From JAOAPY01 sp038237475 (GTDB lineage Bacteria > Acidobacteriota > Blastocatellia > Pyrinomonadales > Pyrinomonadaceae): a stretch of DNA of 64,000 nt. Made by a program: the position numbers and the translations under genes. The stretch spans positions 124,001 to 188,000 of the forward strand of contig JBBRYS010000008.1 of NCBI GenBank assembly GCA_038237475.1, written 5' to 3'. A model generated the notes under the pieces. It saw nothing but the letters and a program-made list of their open reading frames with translations, was not told the DNA's origin and did no database searches. Positions 26,143 to 34,106 of this stretch are shown piece by piece (the stretch's first letter is position 1; each line of letters starts with the position of its first letter).

Positions 26143-27676
26143 TGCCGTTTGGTGGCAGTTCCGCCTGATAGACTGCGCTCGTTCCAGCCATTTGTTTCCA
26201 AAACTGAGTCACCTTACGCGAGATCATCAACTCTACTTCCATCAGCTTGGAGATAATTGGCGCGACGGCGCGCTGGTGTTTGGCGAATCCCTCAAGAGAG
26301 AGCAAACTCCATATCCGCAGCTATCGTCTGATGGGCGCTACCTGGTTGTCGTGGTGCAGGATGTATCAGCCGCCGCGCCGTGCTCGGAACTGTATCTGCT
26401 GGATCGAGAAGAGCCGCAACGCGGCTTCCTTCCAGTCGTGCCAGGCGTCGAGGCCTTGATCACTGTCGCACTGCATCGAGACACGCTCTATATCCAGACA
26501 AATCATGAGGCGCCGTTGGGCAAACTCACAGCGATTAAGCTCGCTGACCTTGCCGGCAATGAATTAGTCGCCAAAACCGTTATCCCGGAGGGATCGTATC
26601 CGCTCGGAGCTTGGACGACGGTGGGAAAATACCTCTTCGCCGAGACCATCGAGGATGTCTCTTCACGGCTGCGCGTGTATGACCTGGCGGGTAACTTCGT
26701 CAAGCAAATCGACCTGCCCGGTTTCGGCAGTATCAACGCCCTGAGCGCGGATCCGGCGTCGGAAGAGCTGTTAATTTCGTTCTCTTCATTTTTGATCCCG
26801 AGAGTCGTTTATCGCCTGGATCTGGAAACCCTCGAGTACACCCTCTATCAGCATCACGAAGTGCCATTTGATCCAAAGGGTTTTGAGATCGAACAGGTCT
26901 GGTTTGAGTCGCGCGACTGTACTCGGGTACCGATGTTTTTGATTCATAAGAAAGGTATCGAGCGCAACGGAAAGAATGCTGCGGTGGTCCATGGAAATGG
27001 CGGTTTCGGTGTCAGCCTCTTGCCGGCGTTCGCAGCACACGTGATTCCATTTCTGGAGCGTGGCGGTATCTATGCAGTAGTCAATGTGAGAGGTGGAGGA
27101 GAATTTGGCAGAGAGTGGCATCGCGCTGGTATGCGCGCGAATAAGCAGAATGTCTTCGATGACTTCATTGCCGCCAACCAGTGGCTGATTGCCGAAGGGT
27201 ACACGCAGGCTTCAAAGCTCGGCTGTTTTGGATGGAGCAATGGTGGTTTGCTGGTCAACGCGGTAGCGGTGCAGCGTCCTGATATATGGAAGGCAGTGGT
27301 TGCCGGCGCAGCGGTTACCGACCTGGCCCGCTTTCACACAGCGCACAGCGGACAGCACTGGGTCGCGGATCACGGTTCGCCCGAAGACCCGGACGACCTC
27401 GACTTCCTGATGCGGTACAGTCCCTACCACACGCTGCCACAAAAGGTCGAGGCTCCCGCGATCCTCACCCTAGTCTCCGACAATGACGATCGCGTCGCAC
27501 CGTGGCACAGCTACAAGATGTACGCTGCCTGGCGCGGGGCAAACGTATCCAGTAACCCGATCCTCTTGCGCTCAGAAGAGCAAGCGGGACATCGGGGCAG
27601 CCCCGCAATAAGCCGAACCGTCGCTCGCTATGCCGATAGCTGGGCTTTCTTTTTTTGGCAACTCGGATTCGACTGA
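26111..27676 (+). CDS. Prolyl-oligopeptidase-family serine hydrolase, short form
   Basis: A 521-residue member of family S9A. The catalytic triad is visible: Ser376 in GWSNGG, Asp in SDNDDRV (457-463) and His494 in EEQAGHRG. VNVRGGGEFGREWHRAG (325-341) is a typical S9 signature. Full-length prolyl oligopeptidases have about 700 residues, so about 170 residues of the N-terminal part, including several propeller blades, are absent. The gene overlaps the ligase gene by 32 bases, and a later start is possible. It could be a hydrolase, acyltransferase or cyclase for the operon product. Confidence 0.9.
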   Translation: MSLTNACYRLSAVWWQFRLIDCARSSHLFPKLSHLTRDHQLYFHQLGDNWRDGALVFGESLKREQTPYPQLSSDGRYLVVVVQDVSAAAPCSELYLLDREEPQRGFLPVVPGVEALITVALHRDTLYIQTNHEAPLGKLTAIKLADLAGNELVAKTVIPEGSYPLGAWTTVGKYLFAETIEDVSSRLRVYDLAGNFVKQIDLPGFGSINALSADPASEELLISFSSFLIPRVVYRLDLETLEYTLYQHHEVPFDPKGFEIEQVWFESRDCTRVPMFLIHKKGIERNGKNAAVVHGNGGFGVSLLPAFAAHVIPFLERGGIYAVVNVRGGGEFGREWHRAGMRANKQNVFDDFIAANQWLIAEGYTQASKLGCFGWSNGGLLVNAVAVQRPDIWKAVVAGAAVTDLARFHTAHSGQHWVADHGSPEDPDDLDFLMRYSPYHTLPQKVEAPAILTLVSDNDDRVAPWHSYKMYAAWRGANVSSNPILLRSEEQAGHRGSPAISRTVARYADSWAFFFWQLGFD

Positions 27677-28052
27677 GCGGCATCGTTTTATCTGGGACGG
27701 CACTCACACCCGGAATGTCATCCAAGGCCTAAATTGGCCAGCCCCAGCCGCGTCAAAATCTAAACATCGCATCTTGCAGTTCTGGGGGCTGACAGTGTTT
27801 AATAGGACTGTTTTTGCAGCACCCCCCTGCAAGCCAGTGTTCGTTTGAAACTTCCCCGTTTGGATTTAGGCATCATTATCATTCCCGTGATACGAATAAA
27901 ATCAGACGGAAGAATCCCCGTCGTGTGTTAGCTGTACGCTCAATATCTCGTTGTTGCCGGCCACACTAAAGTTGACGAAGCCGACCTGCATCTGGGACGG
28001 ATGGCTGAATCAAGCGCGGCCATCTCCCTAAAGGCGCTCTCTAAAACATCCT
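27677..28052. other. Intergenic region after the biosynthetic operon
   Basis: A 376-base gap between the end of the biosynthetic operon and the GAF/PAS kinase. It contains the large hairpin at 27773-27833 and a small GGCC-taaatt-GGCC palindrome near 27726. A promoter for the kinase must lie in the last 200 bases, but none stands out. No coding frame is convincing. Confidence 0.5.
27773..27833. repeat. 61-base multi-stem hairpin downstream of the operon
   Basis: Outer arms CTTGCAG (27773-27779) and CTGCAAG (27827-27833) match exactly. Inside are GGGGG and CCCCC, CTG and CAG, then ACAGT and ACTGT around a ten-base loop: about 20 paired bases in all. No T-run follows, so it is not a classic terminator. 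It may end or stabilise the operon mRNA, or be an extragenic palindrome. Confidence 0.6.
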
Positions 28053-30425
28053 ATGAGTGAGTCTGAACTTAGCGGGTACGAACACCAGTTGCGGGAAAGA
28101 GAGCAGCTGGCATCATTCGTTGCCGACATCGGCCTGGCTCTCGTGCAGACGAATACTCTGCCGAGCATGCTGCACCGTTGTGCCGAAGCAATGGTCGTGA
28201 GGCTCGATGCAGCCTTCGCCCGGATTTGGACTCTTGACGCCGATCAGAACGTTCTCATTCTCCAGGCCAGCGCCGGGATGTATACGCATCTCGACGGTCC
28301 CCATGGCAGGGTTCCCGTAGGAAAGTTCAAGATTGGCCTGATCGCAGAGGAGCGAATGCCTCACCTGACCAACTCAGTGGTAGGCGACAGCCGAGTCGGA
28401 GATCAGGAGTGGGCCCGGCGAGAAGGTATGGTGGCTTTCGCCGGGTATCCCCTGATCGTAGAAGAGCGGCTGGTAGGCGTGATGGCAATGTTTGCCAAAC
28501 ATCCGCTCACCGACGCCAGTCTGCAGTCGATGGCTTCGGTGGCAAACGGAATTGCTGTTGGGATTGAACGTAAGAAATCAGAAGAACGCCTTCGAGATGC
28601 CGAGGAACGTCATCGCGCCGTCGCCGAGACTGCCTCGGACGCTATTTTGACTATCAATCAAGACAGCATCATAGAATTTATTAATCCCGCGACTGAGCGA
28701 ATTTTTGGCTACAGCCGTTCGGAGATGCTCGGCGCGGACCTGACAATGCTGATGCCCGAGTATCTACGGGTATTGCACCGCGGGGGCGTGAGTCGTTACC
28801 TTGAAACCGGAGAAAAACATATCCCCTGGAGCGGAGTCGAGCTGGTTGCTCTCAAAAAGGACGGTGAGGAATTTCCGGTTGAGGTTTCATTCGGAGAGTC
28901 AATCAAGGGTGGCCGGCGAACTTTCACGGGGATCGTGCGCGATATTACTGCGCGAAAACGTTCCGACAGGCACACTGAACTGCAGCACTCGGTGACCAGG
29001 ATACTTTTCGAATCTTCGTCGCTGGCAGAGGCCGGACCGCAAATATTGCGAACGTTGGGAGAAAACCTGGGGTGGGAATTCGCAGCACTTTGGGTCGACG
29101 ATGACCATGCAAATGGCTTGCGTAGTCTGGACACCTGGTGTTTGGGAGAAGGCGATAGGCAAGAGTTTGCGGAGTCGTCCCGCCAATTCACGTTTACTAA
29201 GGGCAGCGGCTTGATAGGGAGCGTTTGGAAAACGGGTGAGCCCGCCTCGACGCCCGACGTCGCCAATGACGCAGGGTTTATCCGTAGGTCGTTGGCCCAG
29301 AGGTACAGCATTCGGTCCGTAGTGGCTTTTCCAATTAAGACGTCAGAGGAAGTCTCCGGCGTGTTTGAGCTGTTAACGCGAGGCAGGCTTACCATCGACC
29401 ATGAACTGGCGGGCACGATGGTCTCGATCGGACAGCAGATTGGGCAGTTCGTTCAGAGAAAGCGCGCAGAAGAGGAATTGCGCGCCAACGAAAAACGATA
29501 CCGGATGCAAAATGAAGAGCTGGCGAATTTAAATCGTGAGCGTGCCCGCCAAAACGAAGTCCTTGAGTCCAGGGTGAGGGAAAGGACAGCCGATCTGGAG
29601 GGTGCGAACGAGATACTCACCAAAGAAATTGCAGAACGCCGGAGAGCGGAACAGAAGTTAAAAATGATTACGGTAGAACTGGAACGCAGTAATCGCGAGC
29701 TGCAGGACTTCGCCTCTGTAGCCTCACACGATCTGCAGGAGCCGTTGCGCAAGATTCGCGCCTTCGGCGATCGCCTGAAAGTGAAATACGATGCGCAGCT
29801 GGGCCTTGAAGGCAGAGACTACATTCAACGTATGCAGTCTTCGGCCTCGCGCATGAAAAACCTCATTGACGATCTCCTCATTTTTTCGCGCGTCACTACC
29901 AAAGCTCAGCCTTTCAACGCGGTCGATCTTGAGGTGATTACTCGCGCGCTTCTTAATGACCTGGAAATTAGACTGTCGCAAACAGGGGGCCGCGTTGAAA
30001 TTGGTAAGCTGCCCACCATCGAAGCCGATCCGAGCCAGATGCATCAGCTCTTCCTCAATCTCATCGCCAATTCGCTGAAATTTCATCGCCCGGAGGTGCC
30101 GCCGGTGGTGAGCGTGGAGTGGCTGAACGAGAATGGAAGCGCTGCCGGAGAACCTGGCGCACTCGCAGACCAACCGCTGTGTACGATTGTCATCAAGGAC
30201 AATGGCATTGGATTTGATGAAAAATATTTGGATCGAATTTTCACCCCTTTCCAGCGACTGCATGCGCGAGGGGAATACGAGGGCACTGGCATGGGTCTGG
30301 CCATTTGCCGAAAGATTATCGAACGCCATGGAGGAACCATCACTGCGAAAAGCGTTCTCGATGAAGGGACCCGTTTCATTGTAAGTTTGCCCTTCAAACA
30401 GGAACCGACAAAGGAGAAAGAATGA
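28053..30425 (+). CDS. Soluble GAF-PAS-GAF sensor histidine kinase
   Basis: A 790-residue kinase without membrane segments. Domains in order: GAF (about 15-175), PAS (about 185-300, with TINQDSIIEFINPATERIFG), a second GAF (about 310-470), a long coiled coil (about 470-550), a phytochrome-type dimerisation domain with His559 in SVASHDLQEPLRKIRAFG, and an ATPase domain (about 655-785) with NLIANSLKF, DNGIGFDEK and GTGMGLAICRKIIERHG. Its start codon is ATG 28053. The stop overlaps the next receiver gene (ATGA), an arrangement well known for bacteriophytochrome-like kinases and Rcp1-type receivers. A chromophore-binding cysteine is not evident, so the signal may be redox, a small ligand or another input. 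Confidence 0.93.
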   Translation: MSESELSGYEHQLREREQLASFVADIGLALVQTNTLPSMLHRCAEAMVVRLDAAFARIWTLDADQNVLILQASAGMYTHLDGPHGRVPVGKFKIGLIAEERMPHLTNSVVGDSRVGDQEWARREGMVAFAGYPLIVEERLVGVMAMFAKHPLTDASLQSMASVANGIAVGIERKKSEERLRDAEERHRAVAETASDAILTINQDSIIEFINPATERIFGYSRSEMLGADLTMLMPEYLRVLHRGGVSRYLETGEKHIPWSGVELVALKKDGEEFPVEVSFGESIKGGRRTFTGIVRDITARKRSDRHTELQHSVTRILFESSSLAEAGPQILRTLGENLGWEFAALWVDDDHANGLRSLDTWCLGEGDRQEFAESSRQFTFTKGSGLIGSVWKTGEPASTPDVANDAGFIRRSLAQRYSIRSVVAFPIKTSEEVSGVFELLTRGRLTIDHELAGTMVSIGQQIGQFVQRKRAEEELRANEKRYRMQNEELANLNRERARQNEVLESRVRERTADLEGANEILTKEIAERRRAEQKLKMITVELERSNRELQDFASVASHDLQEPLRKIRAFGDRLKVKYDAQLGLEGRDYIQRMQSSASRMKNLIDDLLIFSRVTTKAQPFNAVDLEVITRALLNDLEIRLSQTGGRVEIGKLPTIEADPSQMHQLFLNLIANSLKFHRPEVPPVVSVEWLNENGSAAGEPGALADQPLCTIVIKDNGIGFDEKYLDRIFTPFQRLHARGEYEGTGMGLAICRKIIERHGGTITAKSVLDEGTRFIVSLPFKQEPTKEKE

Positions 30426-30868
30426 ATGTACCAGGGAAACCAATCGTCATATTGATGGCGGATGACGATGCTGACGATCGCCTGCTGACCCAGGAAGCGC
30501 TGGGCGAGAGCAGAGTACTCAATGATCTCCGTTTTGTAGAAGATGGTGAGGAGTTGATGGATTATCTGCTTCACGCCGGAAAGTATGCGGACCCCGAACT
30601 CGCTCCCAAGCCGGGACTCATTCTTCTCGATTTGAATATGCCGAAAAAAGACGGACGAGAAGCGCTGCTCGAGATCAAAGCGAATCCACGGCTGCGCCGG
30701 ATTCCGGTAGTGGTGATGACGACATCGAAGACTGAGGAAGACATATTTCGCAGCTACGACCTGGGTGCCAGTTCTTTTATTACCAAGCCAGTGACCTTCG
30801 CCGGACTGGTTGAGTTGATGAGAACTATGGGGCAGTACTGGATTGAATTTGTGGAATTGCCATCATGA
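30422..30868 (+). CDS. Rcp1-like stand-alone response regulator
   Basis: A 148-residue single receiver domain with no output domain. Acidic residues in ADDDADD (13-19), phospho-acceptor Asp70 in ILLDLNMPKKDG, Thr near VVVMTTSKTEEDI and Lys in ITKPVTF are all in place. The loop after helix 2 (HAGKYADPELAPKPG) is typical of the Rcp1 group that pairs with phytochrome-like kinases. It is sandwiched between two kinase genes with four-base overlaps on both sides, so it probably relays phosphate from the upstream kinase. Confidence 0.94.
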   Translation: MNVPGKPIVILMADDDADDRLLTQEALGESRVLNDLRFVEDGEELMDYLLHAGKYADPELAPKPGLILLDLNMPKKDGREALLEIKANPRLRRIPVVVMTTSKTEEDIFRSYDLGASSFITKPVTFAGLVELMRTMGQYWIEFVELPS

Positions 30869-32058
30869 CGCGTAGTGGCTCTGCAAATAGAGTTCGAGTG
30901 CTCTTGATAGAAGACGATGAGGATGACTTCGTTCTCACGCGCGACTTACTGCGCGAAATCGATCCGGCTGGTTATGATCTGGAATGGGTCAAGAATTTCG
31001 ACGATGCCCGCGTTCGCGTCGGGAACAATACTCACGATGTTTGCTTGCTTGACTATCGTCTCGGTAAACATGATGGACTCGAACTTTTACGCCATGCTCG
31101 CAGGGAGAGTTATCCGCCGCCCGTTATTCTTCTGACGGGGCAAGGAGACCCGAGCGTGGATCTCGAAGCCATGCAAGCCGGGGCCGCTGACTATCTGGTC
31201 AAGGGACAGATCAGCCCCGCCGCGCTTGAGCGTTCCATTCGTTACGCCGTGGAGCACCGGCGGATGGAGGAAGAACGACTGGTGCTGGTGCGTGAACAGG
31301 AAGCGAGAGCAATGGCTGAGGCTGCCAATCGTGCCAAAGATGAATATCTGGCAATGGTGTCTCACGAACTGAGAAACCCGGTGAATATCATGTTGGGCTG
31401 GGTACAGATTCTCAACCGGAGCCGGCCAGACGACGGCATCTCGTCGCAGGCAATGCAGGCCATTGAGAGAAGTGCCAAGACGCAGCTGAGGCTGATCGAA
31501 GACCTCCTCGACGTTACGCGAATAATCAACGGCACCATGGCGCTGGATCTGAAGCCCACCTCGATCGGCAGCATTGTTGAATCGGCGCTCGGCAATCTCA
31601 AGCCAGTTGCTGCCGCCAAGGAAGTAGCCATCAACGCAGAGTTGCTGCAGCTTGATCTCATCGTCTTCGGAGATGAGCATCGCTTGAATCAGGTGGTGGA
31701 TAACTTGCTGTCCAATGCGATCAAATTCACACCTGCAAAAGGGACCGTTGTCATTCAGCTTTCGCTAGAAGGAGAGCGAGCGATTCTCAAGGTCTCGGAT
31801 AACGGTCAGGGAATCAGTGCTGAAGTTCTGCCTTTCATCTTTGATCGGTACCGGCAGGGGAATAACAACCGGCACCAACGACAAGGTGGACTGGGTCTCG
31901 GACTCTCGATCGTGCAACACATAGTGCAACTGCATAAGGGCACGGTTTGCGCCGAAAGTGGCGGCGAAGGACAGGGGGCAGAGTTCACGGTTACCCTACC
32001 GCTGATCCCCGCAAACGAATACGACGAATGGGATCTGAGGGAACCGAGTCTTGCGTGA
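30865..32058 (+). CDS. Receiver-first hybrid histidine kinase
   Basis: A 397-residue protein with a receiver domain at the N terminus (phospho-acceptor Asp63 in CLLDYRLGKHDGLE), a coiled-coil linker (about 125-160) and a kinase core with His167 in MVSHELRNPVNIML plus ATPase motifs (NLLSNAIKF, DNGQGISAEV, GLGLGLSIVQHIV). The order, receiver before kinase, is the reverse of usual hybrid kinases; here the receiver likely controls kinase activity in response to upstream phosphate. The gene starts within the stop of the Rcp1-like gene. Confidence 0.93.
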   Translation: MTRSGSANRVRVLLIEDDEDDFVLTRDLLREIDPAGYDLEWVKNFDDARVRVGNNTHDVCLLDYRLGKHDGLELLRHARRESYPPPVILLTGQGDPSVDLEAMQAGAADYLVKGQISPAALERSIRYAVEHRRMEEERLVLVREQEARAMAEAANRAKDEYLAMVSHELRNPVNIMLGWVQILNRSRPDDGISSQAMQAIERSAKTQLRLIEDLLDVTRIINGTMALDLKPTSIGSIVESALGNLKPVAAAKEVAINAELLQLDLIVFGDEHRLNQVVDNLLSNAIKFTPAKGTVVIQLSLEGERAILKVSDNGQGISAEVLPFIFDRYRQGNNNRHQRQGGLGLGLSIVQHIVQLHKGTVCAESGGEGQGAEFTVTLPLIPANEYDEWDLREPSLA

Positions 32059-32061
32059 ATA

Positions 32062-32075
32062 ACAGCCGTGGCTGT
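32062..32075. terminator. Short palindrome between convergent genes
   Basis: ACAGCC-gt-GGCTGT is a perfect palindrome just between the rightward kinase (stop at 32058) and the leftward receiver (stop at 32076). It has no T-run on either strand, so at most it is a weak bidirectional stop signal. Confidence 0.3.
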
Positions 32076-32540
32076 CTAAGCGTTGAGATCGCCGGCCCGG
32101 GCCAGCAAGCCGCTCATGAGATAATGCAATCGGTCGAAGTCGATAGGCTTAGTTAAGTAGCCATCCATTTCTACTTCGTACGCTGATTGGCGGAACCCGT
32201 CAGTCGCAAACGCAGTCAGCGCTATGATCGGAATCCGACTCAATGATTCATCCGCGCGGATGTTCCGGGTCGCCCCCAGCCCGTCCATCACAGGCATCGC
32301 AATGTCCATCAAAATCAAATCCGGGCGGGCGACTGAAGCAATCTTGAAAGCTTCTTCGCCGTTTGCTGCGGTTAGCACTCGATACCCCGACTGTTGAAGT
32401 TCCAGACTGAGCATCACCAGGTTATCCACCTCATCGTCAACGATTAAAATTAACCGCCTGGTCGCCTCAACAGCGCTGTCCTTCCGTTTTTCCAGATCAA
32501 GTTTTTCCAGATTAAGATTGCGGGAAGTTTCATATTTCAT
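32076..32540 (-). CDS. Stand-alone response regulator with a charged N-terminal extension
   Basis: A 154-residue protein: a receiver domain (about 28-150) preceded by 27 residues with a short repeat (NLEKLDLEKRKD). Phospho-acceptor Asp79 lies in LILMDIAMPVMDG; VDDEVDN, the Thr in ALTAF and LTKPIDF complete the active site. There is no DNA-binding output domain, so it acts through protein contacts. A strong sigma-54-type promoter lies about 130 bases upstream and reads into it, divergent from the promoter of the next receiver gene. Confidence 0.93.
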   Translation of the reverse strand: MKYETSRNLNLEKLDLEKRKDSAVEATRRLILIVDDEVDNLVMLSLELQQSGYRVLTAANGEEAFKIASVARPDLILMDIAMPVMDGLGATRNIRADESLSRIPIIALTAFATDGFRQSAYEVEMDGYLTKPIDFDRLHYLMSGLLARAGDLNA

Positions 32541-32670
32541 CTGGCTCTCCCCAAAAAAGATGTGTGGTCCATCTCTGCGACCAACGCTCTAAGTTCCAAG
32601 ATCTTCAGCATTCAAAATAATTTTTGGACATGCTTTACCGGATTCGGATGCCATTAACCGACCAGACCTG

Positions 32671-32686
32671 TGCAATAGACGTGCCC
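32671..32686 (-). promoter_or_regulatory. Sigma-54 (-24/-12) promoter of the leftward receiver gene
   Basis: On the minus strand it reads GGGCAC-N5-TTGCA. GG and GC are ten bases apart, and only the first base departs from the consensus. Transcription would start near 32660, about 120 bases before the ATG at 32540. Confidence 0.8.
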
Positions 32687-32870
32687 GCCGAAGAATAACG
32701 GTGGTTCCTCGGATTAACAAGAGATTTTGTACGGAACAGCTCCGGTTGAACGTTAATGCCGGGCGCTGTCTGAAGCCGCTGTTATGAGTGTATGGAAATC
32801 GGCCCGGCCTTTCGTTGTTTCGTTGTCTTTGATGCAATTTCAAAAATTTGATCTTTCATGACAGTTGTTG

Positions 32871-32932
32871 AGAGTACCGACTTCAGTCGGGCTTTTCTCC
32901 ATCCCAAGAGCCCGCCTAAAGTGCGGTACTCT
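32871..32932. repeat. REP-like palindromic repeat, copy 1
   Basis: A 62-base imperfect palindrome with ends AGAGTACCG and CGGTACTCT. Inner stems are GGGCT with AGCCC and ACTT with AAGT. A related copy occurs at 35027-35087. At the fifth end position this copy has a T-A pair where the other has C-G, a compensatory change that keeps the stem. Confidence 0.85.
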
Positions 32933-32955
32933 AAACACCTGTTGGTTGAGCGCAT

Positions 32956-32971
32956 TGGCACACCCGTTGCT
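32956..32971 (+). promoter_or_regulatory. Perfect sigma-54 (-24/-12) promoter
   Basis: TGGCAC-N5-TTGCT matches the consensus at every defined position, with a purine after the first block and GG and GC ten bases apart. Transcription would start near 32983, about 108 bases before the receiver gene at 33091. Confidence 0.88.
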
Positions 32972-33090
32972 AATTCAGCGTCGGGCCGGCACGGATCCGG
33001 CGATCTTAAAACAACATGAAAGACGAAGGCCGTACCCAGATATCAAAGCGGTATCTTTGATCTTCGAAGTTCTTATTTGTTCATAGATCG

Positions 33091-33504
33091 ATGCAGCAAA
33101 AACCTTCTGACCAATTTTCCAAGGGGATGAAAGATTACACGATCTTATTAGTGGAAGATACGATTGATAGTCGAGTGATGATGCGAGTCATGCTCGAGCT
33201 GCGGGGCTACGCGGTGAAAGAGGCTGTTGACGGATTGGCGGCGATTGAGGAGGTAAAGCGGCAGTTACCTGACGCCATCATCCTTGACATGAGTCTCCCT
33301 CGCCTGGATGGCTATCACTCAGCACGACTCATTCGCCAGTTGCCGGGTTGTAAAGACGTACCGATTATCGCGTGCACCGCTTATAACCGTTGGGAGTGGC
33401 GCGCGAAATCCATATCCGCCGGCTGTAACGCGTTTGTCGCCAAGCCGGTAGATTTTGATCAATTGGATAAGCTATTGATTAAGCTGCTGGCGGTATCGGC
33501 TTGA
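33091..33504 (+). CDS. Stand-alone response regulator
   Basis: A 137-residue single receiver. Phospho-acceptor Asp66 in IILDMSLPRLDGY, acidic VEDT (21-24), Thr in IACTAYN and Lys in VAKPVDFDQL are in place. The domain proper begins near Tyr16; ATG 33127 is an alternative start, but it sits directly against its only purine-rich tract, so I kept 33091. It lacks an output domain. Its promoter is a perfect -24/-12 element, so a sigma-54 activator controls it. Confidence 0.92.
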   Translation: MQQKPSDQFSKGMKDYTILLVEDTIDSRVMMRVMLELRGYAVKEAVDGLAAIEEVKRQLPDAIILDMSLPRLDGYHSARLIRQLPGCKDVPIIACTAYNRWEWRAKSISAGCNAFVAKPVDFDQLDKLLIKLLAVSA

Positions 33505-33543
33505 GTGCCACGCATGCGACATTTTTTCGACATAGGAGAACAC

Positions 33544-34050
33544 ATGAACCTCAATCAAACCCAAGCTGAGAGCTTACAAAAACTTAGAGAGATGGTTAAG
33601 GCCATCGACTTCTGCATGTTGACAACTATCGATGAAAATGGCGACCTGCATAGCCGGCCCATGTCCGCCAACGGAGACATCGATCCGAATGGTAATCTTT
33701 GGTTTTTTACCGGCTCCTCATCACATAAGGTTAGGGAGATTGAAAAAACCTCAAAAGTGAACGTGAGCTTTGCTGACCCCGATAATCAACAGTACATTTC
33801 CCTCACCGGTCTTGCAGAGCTCGTGCGCGATCGCAAAAAGATTGAGGAACTGTGGAAGCCTGAATTCAAAATGTGGTTTCCAGAAGGCAAAGACGATCCT
33901 GAAGTCTCTTTATTAAGAATCAGGATCGAAAAGGCCGAATACTGGGATAGTCCCTCGAGCACTATCTCTTATGCTCTCAGTTTTGTTTCGTCGATGGTTA
34001 CTGGAAAGCAGCCGGAGTTTGGCGAAAACGAGAAGCTGGAATTCGTTTAG
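33544..34050 (+). CDS. Pyridoxamine 5'-phosphate oxidase-family protein (general stress protein 26-like)
   Basis: About 168 residues from ATG 33544, which has AGGAGA four bases before it; the longer frame from 33505 adds 13 unlikely residues. It has a split-barrel flavin-binding fold: FCMLTTIDENGDLHSRPM near the N terminus, LWFFTGSSSHKVREI, VNVSFADPDNQQYISLTG and a C-terminal WFPEGKDDPEVSLLRI segment. This matches the general stress protein 26 branch rather than PdxH. The cofactor could be FMN, F420 or heme; the reaction is unknown. It lies downstream of the receiver gene. Confidence 0.9.
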   Translation: MNLNQTQAESLQKLREMVKAIDFCMLTTIDENGDLHSRPMSANGDIDPNGNLWFFTGSSSHKVREIEKTSKVNVSFADPDNQQYISLTGLAELVRDRKKIEELWKPEFKMWFPEGKDDPEVSLLRIRIEKAEYWDSPSSTISYALSFVSSMVTGKQPEFGENEKLEFV

Positions 34051-34106
34051 TTACTTGCGCAGTAGGCGATCGAGTCTTAACGTTTCCTGGATCTTAAGAA
34101 TGCAAT

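Larger units (their letters stand above)
32541..33090. other. Divergent intergenic region with two sigma-54 promoters and a repeat
   Basis: These 550 bases separate two lone receiver genes. They hold a minus-strand sigma-54 promoter (32671-32686), a palindromic repeat (32871-32932) and a perfect plus-strand sigma-54 promoter (32956-32971). Short open frames here (32589-32843 and 32865-33086) cross these signals and have no protein-like features. Confidence 0.7.

Noticed and set aside
14577..27676. A RiPP (modified peptide) cluster based on radical SAM, exporter and prolyl-oligopeptidase
   Set aside because: No small precursor peptide gene is visible in or beside the operon, and the glycosyltransferases and sugar enzymes fit a glycolipid better; it remains a weaker alternative.
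27802..27817. A plus-strand sigma-54-like element (TAGGAC ... TTTGCA)
   Set aside because: GG and GC are nine bases apart, and the bases form part of the large hairpin.
32865..33086. 73-residue open frame before the receiver gene
   Set aside because: It consists largely of the palindromic repeat and the sigma-54 promoter.
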